A program made the position numbers and the translations under genes. The notes beneath the pieces were generated by a model, which saw only the letters and a program-made list of their open reading frames with translations, ran no database searches and had not been told where the DNA came from. This document shows, one piece after another, positions 1 to 6,499 of a stretch of 11,360 nucleotides of DNA. Source of the DNA: Candidatus Bathyarchaeota archaeon (lineage in GTDB: Archaea > Thermoproteota > Bathyarchaeia > TCS64); the NCBI GenBank assembly GCA_937877765.1, contig CALGBN010000042.1, positions 1 through 11,360 of the forward strand. The letters run 5' to 3'. The number at the start of each line of letters is the position of its first letter. Within the stretch, counting starts at the first letter, position 1.

Positions 1-764
1 GTGAGAATGGTGCCCATTACTTTTTCCCCTAAAAGGGCAGATTTCACACGGTTCTCAACGTTAGCGTTAAGAAAAATCACCTCAGTGCCCGCCTCAACAG
101 CTTTCTCCGCCTCCTTGAGCTTGCCAAGCATACCTCCGGTTACATCAGTGTTCGTGGCTCCTCCTACTTCAGCAGTCATGTGACTGAGCGACACTCTTTC
201 CATCAGCTTTGCATCTGGGTCTAGTTTAGGGTTAGCTGTGTATATTCCATCGACGTCTGAGCCGAAAATGACTCTTTTTGATTCTAGGTCTATTGTTAGT
301 CGTACTATCAGCTGGTCTCCTGATAAGATAGCGAATCCCTGTTCAGTGTCAAGCACAGAATCACCGTACATGACAGGAATGAGCCCAAGCTTCAAACAAC
401 CCCTGACTATACCAAGGTCTAAGTCAACTAGTCTTCTGTTCTTGGTCACAAGCATTGATGATGCGCTGATACCGAAAGCGGGCACTCCAGCCTCAAGCAA
501 AGTATCAACAATTATCTGATTAAGACGAGTCATGGATTGATGGGTCTCGCTAAACCCGATTAGCTGATCACTGGTTTTCAAGCCCTCTGAGATATTGTAT
601 TTCTTTGCGACTGGGTGACCGAAGCTACCAGCACCGTGAACAATGATCAAGGGTTCTTTTGTTGCGGATATTTCCTGTGCTAGGCGTTTGATGTTTTCTG
701 TGTGTGGTGAAAAATATTCGTCTTTATGTGTGATTACACTTCCACCGAGTTTAAGAATCTGCAT
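1..764 (-). CDS. ipk: Isopentenyl phosphate kinase, C-terminus cut by window edge
   Basis: This is an amino-acid-kinase-fold enzyme that phosphorylates isopentenyl phosphate to isopentenyl diphosphate with ATP, the last step of the modified archaeal mevalonate pathway in the cytosol. Reading in from the ATG at 764 gives 254 residues, and the frame is still open at base 1. The last visible residues (GEKVMGTIL) match the usual family C-terminus, so only a few residues should be missing. The start MQILKLGGSVIT carries the nucleotide-binding lysine/glycine motif. HGAGSFGH at 43-50 is the signature loop holding the conserved catalytic histidine (H50 by motif position). GSDVDGIYTANP at 168-179 and TDVTGGMLGK at 206-215 are further kinase-fold motifs. 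The start overlaps the end of the mevalonate kinase gene by 14 bases, implying co-transcription and possibly coupled translation. Identification is by recognisable motifs and genomic context. Confidence 0.95.
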   Translation of the reverse strand, partial: MQILKLGGSVITHKDEYFSPHTENIKRLAQEISATKEPLIIVHGAGSFGHPVAKKYNISEGLKTSDQLIGFSETHQSMTRLNQIIVDTLLEAGVPAFGISASSMLVTKNRRLVDLDLGIVRGCLKLGLIPVMYGDSVLDTEQGFAILSGDQLIVRLTIDLESKRVIFGSDVDGIYTANPKLDPDAKLMERVSLSHMTAEVGGATNTDVTGGMLGKLKEAEKAVEAGTEVIFLNANVENRVKSALLGEKVMGTIL

Positions 765-1752
765 CTTCCTCTTCAACCCACTTACTCTCTACGCCGCGAT
801 CAGTTAATGAAACCCTGTATGATTCACTCTTTCTACGTCTGATAGCACGCTCAATGTCAGGAATATCAGGCTCCTCCGCCAATGCAATCATGCAACCTCC
901 ACCGCCTGCTCCAGTGAGTTTTGCGCCTAAGGCGCCATTGTTTCTTGAGGTATGGCAAAGTATCTCTAGCTTCATTGTGGATACGCCGATAGATGATAAT
1001 AATCCGTGGTTTAGATTCATCAGGTCTCCGATTCGATAAATATCTGCCTTCATTAATGCGTCCAGACCAGATTCAGCGATCATGCCCATTGAATCAAGTA
1101 TCTTGCTCATTTCTTCTGGGTTTCGCTCTTTTAGCGCCGCTACGTTTTCTACCATCTTTCGTGTTGAACGTTTTTTCTTGCTATTCCCTATGATAAAAGG
1201 TATATCGTGTTCTAGTTTGTGGCGTTTGATGCCGTTCTCCTTGTCATAACTCATTACACCAGCGAATGTAGAAACATTGTTATCAACACCACTGGGTTTA
1301 CCGTGAATGATAGTTTCCCCTTCAAAGGCGAGGTTTGATATTTCGTCTTGCTTCAGGTTAGCGTCATATAGTCTTTCCATGGCTGCAACTGTGGCTACAC
1401 AGATAGCTGCGCTGCTGCCTAGACCTACGGCTATAGGTATCATGCTGCGTACCTTGAGGTTTGCACCGCCTTCTACTCCAACGTATTCCATGGTTTTTTT
1501 CGCTGCGACGTTCAATGCTGCGAGGTTTCTACCACGCCAAGCTCTTCCTCGAACAGGATAATATGTATCGTCTTCAAAGTATCCACTAAAGCCGAGGTTA
1601 TCAGCGTCTATGAATATCTTCTTATCACTGCGCTTCTCCGCGTAGACGTTTGCGCGTCTATCAATAGCGAGAACTACAGCTGGTTTTCCATAGACGACAC
1701 TATGTTCACCAAATAGTATCATTTTGCCGGGTGCTGAGGCTTCAACGTGCAT
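751..1752 (-). CDS. mvk: Mevalonate kinase (GHMP family)
   Basis: A cytosolic GHMP-family kinase that phosphorylates mevalonate to phosphomevalonate in isoprenoid (archaeal lipid) synthesis. The 333-residue length is normal for archaeal members. Motif 1 is APGKMILFGEH at 7-17, with the lysine that contacts substrate and ATP. Motif 2, the phosphate-binding loop, is PIAVGLGSSAA at 106-116. HGKPSGVDN at 150-158 carries the catalytic aspartate (D157 by motif). Motif 3 is KLTGAGGGGC at 278-287. All the catalytic elements are present. The ATG at 1750-1752 lies 5 bases after the stop of the upstream MEMO gene, and the 3' end overlaps the ipk start, so it is the middle of an operon. The acidic C-terminal tail (VEEEDADS) is not conserved in the family. 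Confidence 0.96.
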   Translation of the reverse strand: MHVEASAPGKMILFGEHSVVYGKPAVVLAIDRRANVYAEKRSDKKIFIDADNLGFSGYFEDDTYYPVRGRAWRGRNLAALNVAAKKTMEYVGVEGGANLKVRSMIPIAVGLGSSAAICVATVAAMERLYDANLKQDEISNLAFEGETIIHGKPSGVDNNVSTFAGVMSYDKENGIKRHKLEHDIPFIIGNSKKKRSTRKMVENVAALKERNPEEMSKILDSMGMIAESGLDALMKADIYRIGDLMNLNHGLLSSIGVSTMKLEILCHTSRNNGALGAKLTGAGGGGCMIALAEEPDIPDIERAIRRRKSESYRVSLTDRGVESKWVEEEDADS

Positions 1753-1757
1753 GTCTT

Positions 1758-2609
1758 TCAGTTCCTTGTTATCTTAGCTGACGCGTATCCTACTACTGCG
1801 TAGTTATCTCCTGTAATATCTCCACTTGTATAGTAAGAAAGTACCTCTCCTTTTGTGGCTCCATAGAGCTTTGAGTACACCATTGTAGTACTAACTGGTC
1901 CATAACCACATGTAGTAATGTGATGCTTTTTCACGGATTCCTGAAGCTGTTTTTCGTCCAATGTTTTGATGGCGTCTATAACATACTTGTCTTTCTTGTT
2001 TGAGGTTTGTTTTGATTCCTGATGATTCAAGTCCGTTGATGCTATAACCACTATTTCCTTGTCCTTTGATGCCTCAAAAATGGCTTTTCCTAGCTCCTCG
2101 CTGACATCAATGTCTTGGTATCCCATGCAGATGGGTACAAATTTGAACTCGGGGTAGATAAACTGGAGAAATGGTAATTGAACCTCTATGCTGTGTTCTC
2201 TGATGAAAGCTGATTCATCACTTTTAGCGGTATGTGAATAATCAATTATCTTCTCCGCTAGTTCAGAGTCAATCGAAACCTCTCCAAGAGGCGTAACCCA
2301 TTTCCCTTCACTCATTATAGAGATAGGTGTACCCCATCCTGTATGATTAGGCCCAATAATTACAACTGTCTTCGGAGGCGTCTGCTCACCAAGAGCCAGA
2401 TAACTATGTGAGGCTGCGGGTCCTGAGTACATATAGCCTGCGTGGGGACAGATAACTCCAAGAATATCTCGTTTAGATTGGTGTTCCGGTAGTCTACCTG
2501 CGCCTAGTCGGTGGTTAAAAGAATCAATAATCTGTTTTTTTAGTTGTTCAGGTGAGGCGGCATAGAAGGCGCCTGCAACTGCTGGTCGCCTGATGGCCAC
2601 ATTGCTCAC
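1758..2609 (-). CDS. MEMO/AMMECR1-partner family protein
   Basis: A MEMO-family protein (related to human MEMO1 and to the LigB-type dioxygenase fold), 283 residues from the first GTG. The start is followed by the family signature RRPAVAGAFY. PHAGY (H56), GPNHTG (H89), REHSIEVQLPF at 137-147, STDLNH near 191-196 and CGYGP (C234) are all present. H56, H89 and C234 correspond by motif to the metal-site residues described for human MEMO1. The biochemical role in archaea is not settled, but the gene is repeatedly found beside mevalonate kinase, as here. The first GTG (2607-2609) directly follows the rps2 stop. A second in-frame GTG at 2598-2600 sits 5 bases after AGGTGA, a good ribosome binding site, and would give MAIRRPAVAG, a more typical start. 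The true length may therefore be 280 residues. Confidence 0.93.
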   Translation of the reverse strand: MSNVAIRRPAVAGAFYAASPEQLKKQIIDSFNHRLGAGRLPEHQSKRDILGVICPHAGYMYSGPAASHSYLALGEQTPPKTVVIIGPNHTGWGTPISIMSEGKWVTPLGEVSIDSELAEKIIDYSHTAKSDESAFIREHSIEVQLPFLQFIYPEFKFVPICMGYQDIDVSEELGKAIFEASKDKEIVVIASTDLNHQESKQTSNKKDKYVIDAIKTLDEKQLQESVKKHHITTCGYGPVSTTMVYSKLYGATKGEVLSYYTSGDITGDNYAVVGYASAKITRN

Positions 2610-3221
2610 CTAAAGGGTGGTTTCGAAGTCCTCGATGGTTTTTCCGAACTCTCCGCTAACTGGGAGTGTACCTTTCTCTCTGAGGATTTCCCTTGCAAGT
2701 AGCCAGAAGACTATTGCTAGGCTTCTTCTTCCCTTGTTGTTTACTGGTATTACTAGATCGACATCCTTTAGGCTGTTGTCAGTACTGCATAGAGCGATGA
2801 CTGGGACACCGGCTTGACCTGCTTCTTCGACGATCTGTTGATCGGCTAGGCTGTCTGTTACGATGACTGCCTGTGGCTCGAAGAAGTCATTGTATTCTGG
2901 GTTTGTGAATGAGCCGCTTGTGAATCTGCCTGTGTAGGATTTGCATCCGAGTACATCGCAGAACTGGTCAACCGGGTTAACACCATATCTTTTGCTGCTT
3001 GCTACGCATACCTTTTTGAGGTCCATTCGTGATAGGAACTTTGCGACGATCTTTATTCGTTCATTCATTTGCTCCATATCGAGTACGAAGAGCCCATCTG
3101 GGCGTACCTTGTAGATGAATGGCTCCATGTCTTTAGTCTTGATTCTTGTTCCGATGTGGACGCCTGCGCTTAGTAGGATTTCCTGGGGTAGGAGTAGATT
3201 ATCGTTTACTTCAACTTCCAT
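2610..3221 (-). CDS. rps2: Small ribosomal subunit protein uS2
   Basis: Archaeal uS2 of 203 residues, a 30S ribosomal protein. Diagnostic segments are LLSAGVHIGT near 16-25, the FIYKVRPDGLFVLDM block near 35-49, SKRYGVNPV near 76-84, then TGRFTSGSFTNP and FFEPQAVIVTDSLAD before the closing RRSLAIVFWLLAREIL. Length and motif order are typical of archaeal members, which lack the long bacterial extensions. The ATG at 3219-3221 lies 5 bases after the rpoN stop. Its ribosome binding site GGAGGT (3233-3238) lies inside the last codons of rpoN, so translation of the two is probably linked. The stop directly abuts the MEMO GTG start. The genes often found between rpoN and rps2 (rpoK and enolase) are missing here. 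Confidence 0.96.
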   Translation of the reverse strand: MEVEVNDNLLLPQEILLSAGVHIGTRIKTKDMEPFIYKVRPDGLFVLDMEQMNERIKIVAKFLSRMDLKKVCVASSKRYGVNPVDQFCDVLGCKSYTGRFTSGSFTNPEYNDFFEPQAVIVTDSLADQQIVEEAGQAGVPVIALCSTDNSLKDVDLVIPVNNKGRRSLAIVFWLLAREILREKGTLPVSGEFGKTIEDFETTL

Positions 3222-3226
3222 TGCGA

Positions 3227-3454
3227 TTAGTTACCTCCTCTGAGATCGGGTACCTCTCTGTCTTCGTGGAATCTGAGTACTTCGTCGAGAATCTCTACGT
3301 GTGATAGAAGCATTCTTCGGCAACAGTACCTTGTAACGCCTAGATCATCGAGTACTTCTGATGGTTTCTCGCCGATCTCGACACGTCTATTGAAATCTTC
3401 CCACTTGTCTCCTATGACCTTTCCACATGAGAAGCACCGAACAGGGACTATCAT
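3227..3454 (-). CDS. rpoN: DNA-directed RNA polymerase subunit N (Rpb10 homologue)
   Basis: A 75-residue zinc-binding subunit of archaeal RNA polymerase, equivalent to eukaryotic Rpb10, which helps assemble the Rpo3/Rpo11 platform. The start [15 protein letters not shown] and the [11 protein letters not shown] block are near-invariant in the family. The zinc ligands C7, C10, C44 and C45 are all present. The C-terminal 20 residues after HVEILDEVL are a lineage-specific tail. It is the first gene of the minus-strand run leading through rps2 to ipk. A 125-base upstream gap separates it from the previous minus-strand gene and should hold its promoter. No strong ribosome binding site precedes the ATG (bases before it read GGCGAAAAATAAA), so the mRNA may have a short leader. 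This is not the bacterial sigma-54 gene of the same name. Confidence 0.97.
   Translation of the reverse strand: MIVPVRCFSCGKVIGDKWEDFNRRVEIGEKPSEVLDDLGVTRYCCRRMLLSHVEILDEVLRFHEDREVPDLRGGN
3233..3238 (-). promoter_or_regulatory. Ribosome binding site of rps2 inside rpoN
   Basis: GGAGGT on the minus strand, encoding two glycines near the rpoN C-terminus, lies 11 bases before the rps2 ATG. It is the best Shine-Dalgarno match in this run and supports both the chosen rps2 start and translational linkage. Confidence 0.65.
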
Positions 3455-3579
3455 TTTATTTTTCGCCTTATGTTAATTGCACTTGTAGCATTCGCTACCT
3501 GTGCGTTCTACCACCTCAACAATCGATGCTTGAATAAAAATACTTCTGCTAATGCACTTTTTTTCACTACTTTACTGCT
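3455..3579 (-). promoter_or_regulatory. Spacer holding the probable rpoN-operon promoter
   Basis: This 125-base spacer lies between the envelope-protein stop and the rpoN ATG. On the minus strand it has two AT-rich elements that could be TATA boxes: TATTTTTATTC at 3531-3541, and TTAACATAAG at about 3466-3475. The first could equally be a T-rich terminator for the upstream gene. I cannot decide between them by eye. A short open stretch in the middle has no ordinary start codon and is not called as a gene. Confidence 0.35.
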
Positions 3580-4272
3580 TCAAGTACCAAGTGAATATGC
3601 TTTCAACACAGAAAGATAGACGGGATCAGAACCAATTGTTGAAGAAACATGATTAATTGCCATAGATATTGAGGATTTTTCCGTGCAGATAGCCTCCAAA
3701 AGGGCTATGTAGGCTTGATCAGTGTGCTCTAGGCATACATTTCCATCCCAACTCACGTAGGTTGAGGCCCCCTCTGAGCAAAACGCATCTGCCAAATCGT
3801 TTGTGACTAGTCCTTTGCAGCCCATCATCAATATTATGCTATTTGTGAAGCTATCGGGGTTGTACTTTTTGATGAGTTCGGGGCTTACAGCGAAGTAGTA
3901 TGCTGAGGTTAGGCTTGGTCGTGCTTTGTGCACTAGGTCAGCTAATTGCATTAGTGAGTGGGATTCTGTTTGGTATTTTTCTCCTGAGAATATCCATGTT
4001 CTGTTATTGATACATGTGCTGTGAACCCTGAAGATATAGATATCGTGGTCTTTTGGTAGGTTTTTGAGTAGTTTTACAGTTACTTCTTCTCCTGAGATGT
4101 ATGTTATCTTGTATCCGTTGTCTTTTAGTAGATTCATTGACTTGGTTTTGAACTCGGATTCTTCGTTTATTGGGTCGATTATTATGGCTGTTTTTGGGTT
4201 AGGTTTGACGCCCTGGTATAGAAGAAAAACAGCCACTATTATTAGTGGTATTATCAGTGATTTTCGTTTCAA
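3580..4272 (-). CDS. Membrane-anchored protein resembling caspase-fold peptidases
   Basis: I do not recognise a named family. The 230-residue protein starts with MKRK and a hydrophobic stretch at 5-20 (a signal anchor or uncleaved signal peptide), so the rest should lie outside the membrane. The remainder looks like an alpha/beta sandwich. A strand DIYIFRVHST ends in H84, and a strand SIILMMGCKG ends in C152. They are followed by DLADAFCSEGASTYVSWDG and HTDQAYIALLEAI. A His after one strand and a Cys after a later one is the layout of clan CD (caspase-like, gingipain-like) peptidases. However, the usual HG is HS here, so activity is uncertain. The gene follows rnp2 by 68 bases on the same strand and could be the last gene of the pyrD-pyrK-rnp2 run. 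There are seven cysteines, so disulfides are possible. Confidence 0.8.
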   Translation of the reverse strand: MKRKSLIIPLIIVAVFLLYQGVKPNPKTAIIIDPINEESEFKTKSMNLLKDNGYKITYISGEEVTVKLLKNLPKDHDIYIFRVHSTCINNRTWIFSGEKYQTESHSLMQLADLVHKARPSLTSAYYFAVSPELIKKYNPDSFTNSIILMMGCKGLVTNDLADAFCSEGASTYVSWDGNVCLEHTDQAYIALLEAICTEKSSISMAINHVSSTIGSDPVYLSVLKAYSLGT

Positions 4273-4340
4273 ATCACTATATTGAGAAATCCGTATGGTT
4301 TCACGCTGGTGTTTCCAGATAAATTGTTGATTGGTGGCAG

Positions 4341-4664
4341 CTAGAAGCCTGCTTTTTTCTTCAGTGTCTTGATGGTTCCTGATACCAACTTAACGTCAAT
4401 ACGCACAGGCGCATCATTGATCTCAGATATGTGAGCTAATACTGCCCGCATCTCGTTCAACCTATTATGGTTACAGCGTATGATCATGTTTTTCTCCTTG
4501 GGGTAAAACTCGATGAGTCGATAATTCATCTCTGTAGCGCCTTTAACACCGTATAGGAAATGGATTTTGTAGTCAATCGCCTTGTGTAGTGTATCTTCTG
4601 TTTGGTTTGTTTCTGATTCGATGTGTGCCCATAGGTAGCGGCGTCTCACTGAGCGTACTGGCAT
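4341..4664 (-). CDS. rnp2: Ribonuclease P protein component 2 (Pop5 homologue)
   Basis: A 107-residue protein subunit of archaeal RNase P, which removes the 5' leader of pre-tRNAs. It matches archaeal Pop5 along its whole length. The N-terminal RRRYLWAHIESE strand is followed by a central FLYGVKGATEMNYRLIEFY segment and RCNHNRLNEMRAVLAHISEIN. The protein closes with the family hallmark VSGTIKTLKKKAGF. In the holoenzyme it pairs with Rpp30 and activates the RNase P RNA. It starts 32 bases after the pyrK stop; this spacer contains TATATT just before the ATG and a run of seven C followed by CCC-type bases on the coding strand. Co-transcription with pyrK is likely from spacing and orientation, but a private promoter is possible. 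Confidence 0.94.
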   Translation of the reverse strand: MPVRSVRRRYLWAHIESETNQTEDTLHKAIDYKIHFLYGVKGATEMNYRLIEFYPKEKNMIIRCNHNRLNEMRAVLAHISEINDAPVRIDVKLVSGTIKTLKKKAGF

Positions 4665-4696
4665 AGAATATAGAATGGGGGGGTGGGTTGAAATAT

Positions 4697-5509
4697 CTAG
4701 TGATTCACACGTACCTTGATACCTGATGCGTCAAGCCTGCTGACCCCCAGCTCCTCGCGGATCGTATCGAGCATCTCTGTATCGAATATTGGTCCATCCT
4801 TGCAGACCCTGTATGGTCCTACTACACAGTTACCGCAGAGGCCTACTGCGCATTTTATGTAGCGTTCAAGGCTTGCCTGTATTGGTAGATTATGTTTCTC
4901 TGTCTCGTAGAAGACCTTAGCCATCATCAACTCGGGGCCACAGGTGTAAACATGATCGTACTCGTTTTCAGCCATGAGTAAAGCAGCGTACCCAGAGGCA
5001 TACCCACTATAACCCATGGAGCCGTCATCAGTTGAGATAACTAGTTTCTCCTTCAACAAATCAACTAGCTCATCCTCAAATAACAGTTGATCACTGCTTC
5101 GGCCACCCAGAATGAATGTCGGTATGATTCCCTTCTCTATGAAAGCCTCTACAAGGGGATAGAGGCTGGCTGCTCCACTTCCTCCTGCTACGATTAATGG
5201 TTTCTCCCCTTTGATCTCGTAGCTGTTTCCATACGGTCCTCTTATCCCTAGTTTGGTGCCGGGTTGTAATGAGTCTAATATCTCTGTGGTGGGACCTACG
5301 TTGCGTACGGTGATACTGGATAATCCGTTGTGGTTGATGGTGGAAATGGACATGGGTACCTCGTCTTCTCCGGGAACCCAGACCATGAGGTATTGTCCGG
5401 GCTTTGCTGTCTGTGTTAACTCGTCTTTGAAGTATATCGTGGATATATCTACGGCTTCTCGACGTGCATCTAGTACGATTATTGTTCTTATTTCGTCATT
5501 CCCAGGCAT
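4697..5509 (-). CDS. pyrK: Dihydroorotate dehydrogenase electron transfer subunit (PyrK)
   Basis: The iron-sulfur flavoprotein subunit of class 1B dihydroorotate dehydrogenase, which passes electrons from PyrD to NAD+ during pyrimidine synthesis. The 270 residues show the ferredoxin-reductase layout. An FAD-binding beta barrel comes first, with VPMSISTIN at 51-59 in the flavin motif position. The nucleotide-binding fold follows, with GGSGAASLYPL at 109-119 and TCGPELMM at 189-196. The C-terminal 2Fe-2S site is C220, C225, C228 and C236 (spacing C-x4-C-x2-C-x7-C), ending in the typical CKDGPIF. All cluster ligands are present. The ATG lies 22 bases inside the end of pyrD, and AGGAG at 5520-5524 lies about 10 bases before it, supporting this start. 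Confidence 0.95.
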   Translation of the reverse strand: MPGNDEIRTIIVLDARREAVDISTIYFKDELTQTAKPGQYLMVWVPGEDEVPMSISTINHNGLSSITVRNVGPTTEILDSLQPGTKLGIRGPYGNSYEIKGEKPLIVAGGSGAASLYPLVEAFIEKGIIPTFILGGRSSDQLLFEDELVDLLKEKLVISTDDGSMGYSGYASGYAALLMAENEYDHVYTCGPELMMAKVFYETEKHNLPIQASLERYIKCAVGLCGNCVVGPYRVCKDGPIFDTEMLDTIREELGVSRLDASGIKVRVNH

Positions 5510-6447
5510 GCGTTATCGACTCCTATGTTCTCATAGTCATGTGCTAATCCAACCATCTCAGAAATACTCGTGAACCCATTATTCTCCATATAACAAGTTA
5601 TGCCGTCAGCTATCTCCTTGTAGACGTCTAATCCATGAGTCATCACAGCGGTACCAACCTCCAGAGCGGAGGCACCCGCCAAAATATACTCTATTGCGTC
5701 TCTTCCGGTGGTGATTCCGCCACACCCGATAACCGGTATCTTCACCGCCTGTGCAACCTCCCATACACATCTTAGTGAGACAGGTTTTACAGCTGGTCCG
5801 CTGAGGCCACCAGTTACGTTTGCTAAGATGGGTCGTCTTAAATTGATGTCAATCGCGATGCCTTTGGATGTGTTTACAGCTGTTATGGCGTCTGCTCCAC
5901 CCCACTCCGCGGCGACTGCTATGCTCTTGATGTTAGTTACGTTTGGGCTGAGTTTGACGAATAAAGGTAGCTTGGTCTCATCCCGCACTGCTGCGGTCAC
6001 TTTTTCGACGTTAGCCGCGTCAGCTGCGAGCATGCCTAGTTCTTCCGCGACATTTGGACAGCTTGCGTTTAGCTCCAAGGCATCTGCTCCTGCTCGTGAT
6101 AGCTTGTAGGCTACGTCAGCAAACTCTTGTGTGCTTCCTCCGAAGAAGCTTGCGATGATAGGTACTCCCATTTTCTTTATTTCTTGAATCTCTTCCACAA
6201 AATATTCTACCCCTGGATTGGGCAACCCCATAGCGTTTAATGCGCCACACTCCACCCGTACCAGTGTCGGATTAGGATGTCCTCTGCGTGGCTCGGGTCC
6301 TATGCTTTTGCTGATTACTGCCCCTGCTCCTGAGTCGTATACTCGTTTCAAAATATCGGGGGTCATACCGAGGACGCCGGCGGCGTTCATAAGAGGGTTG
6401 CGAAGCTTTAGTCCAGAGATTTCTACGGCTAAGCTTAATTTAGACAA
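5488..6447 (-). CDS. pyrD: Dihydroorotate dehydrogenase, class 1B catalytic subunit (PyrD)
   Basis: An FMN-binding TIM-barrel enzyme that oxidises dihydroorotate to orotate, the fourth step of de novo pyrimidine synthesis. It is 319 residues long, normal for class 1. Visible motifs are NPLMNAAGVLG at 17-27, SKSIGPEPR at 46-54, NAMGLPNPG at 71-79, ELNASCPN at 125-132 with the class 1 catalytic base C130, FVKLSPNVT at 163-171, GGLSGPAVKP at 213-222 and GCGGI at 241-245. The cysteine base and the adjacent pyrK together mark class 1B. The start is TTG at 6445-6447, preceded by AGGGGA at 6451-6456. An in-frame stop lies 15 bases upstream of the TTG with no ATG between, so TTG is the only conventional start. 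It is divergent from Nop5 across a 52-base spacer. Confidence 0.96.
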   Translation of the reverse strand: MSKLSLAVEISGLKLRNPLMNAAGVLGMTPDILKRVYDSGAGAVISKSIGPEPRRGHPNPTLVRVECGALNAMGLPNPGVEYFVEEIQEIKKMGVPIIASFFGGSTQEFADVAYKLSRAGADALELNASCPNVAEELGMLAADAANVEKVTAAVRDETKLPLFVKLSPNVTNIKSIAVAAEWGGADAITAVNTSKGIAIDINLRRPILANVTGGLSGPAVKPVSLRCVWEVAQAVKIPVIGCGGITTGRDAIEYILAGASALEVGTAVMTHGLDVYKEIADGITCYMENNGFTSISEMVGLAHDYENIGVDNACLGMTK

Positions 6448-6499
6448 GGCTCCCCTACGTACTCAGCGAAGCCATTGATAAACTTTAGGGGATGACATT
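6448..6499. promoter_or_regulatory. Short divergent pyrD/nop5 promoter region
   Basis: Fifty-two bases separate two divergent genes that both start with TTG. A TATA-like AGTTTATC on the minus strand (about 6477-6484) could serve pyrD. GGGGATGA at 6488-6495 is a possible ribosome binding site for nop5, and AGGGGA at 6451-6456 serves pyrD. The space is too small for two full archaeal promoters, so the core elements of one gene probably overlap the other gene. Confidence 0.45.

Noticed and set aside
1..519. Plus-strand open frames at the window start (about 60 and 93 codons)
   Set aside because: They lie fully antisense to the ipk gene, whose minus-strand translation has clear kinase motifs; their translations are Ser/Pro/Thr-rich shadows.
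854..1561. Three plus-strand open frames inside mevalonate kinase
   Set aside because: Antisense to a fully conserved GHMP kinase; no domain or start context of their own.
3481..3560. Short minus-strand frame ending VVERTGSECYKCN before rpoN
   Set aside because: Two cysteines made it look like a zinc-ribbon end, but it has no ATG, GTG or TTG of useful length and is closed by a stop just upstream.
4677..4687. G-run GGGGGGGTGGG in the pyrK-rnp2 spacer as a quadruplex or regulatory site
   Set aside because: Only two G-tracts are present, not the four needed for a quadruplex. It may simply be a homopolymer prone to sequencing error.
5253..6478. Plus-strand open frames across pyrK and pyrD, up to 133 codons
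   Set aside because: Antisense shadows of two well-supported genes; composition is typical of complement-strand translation.
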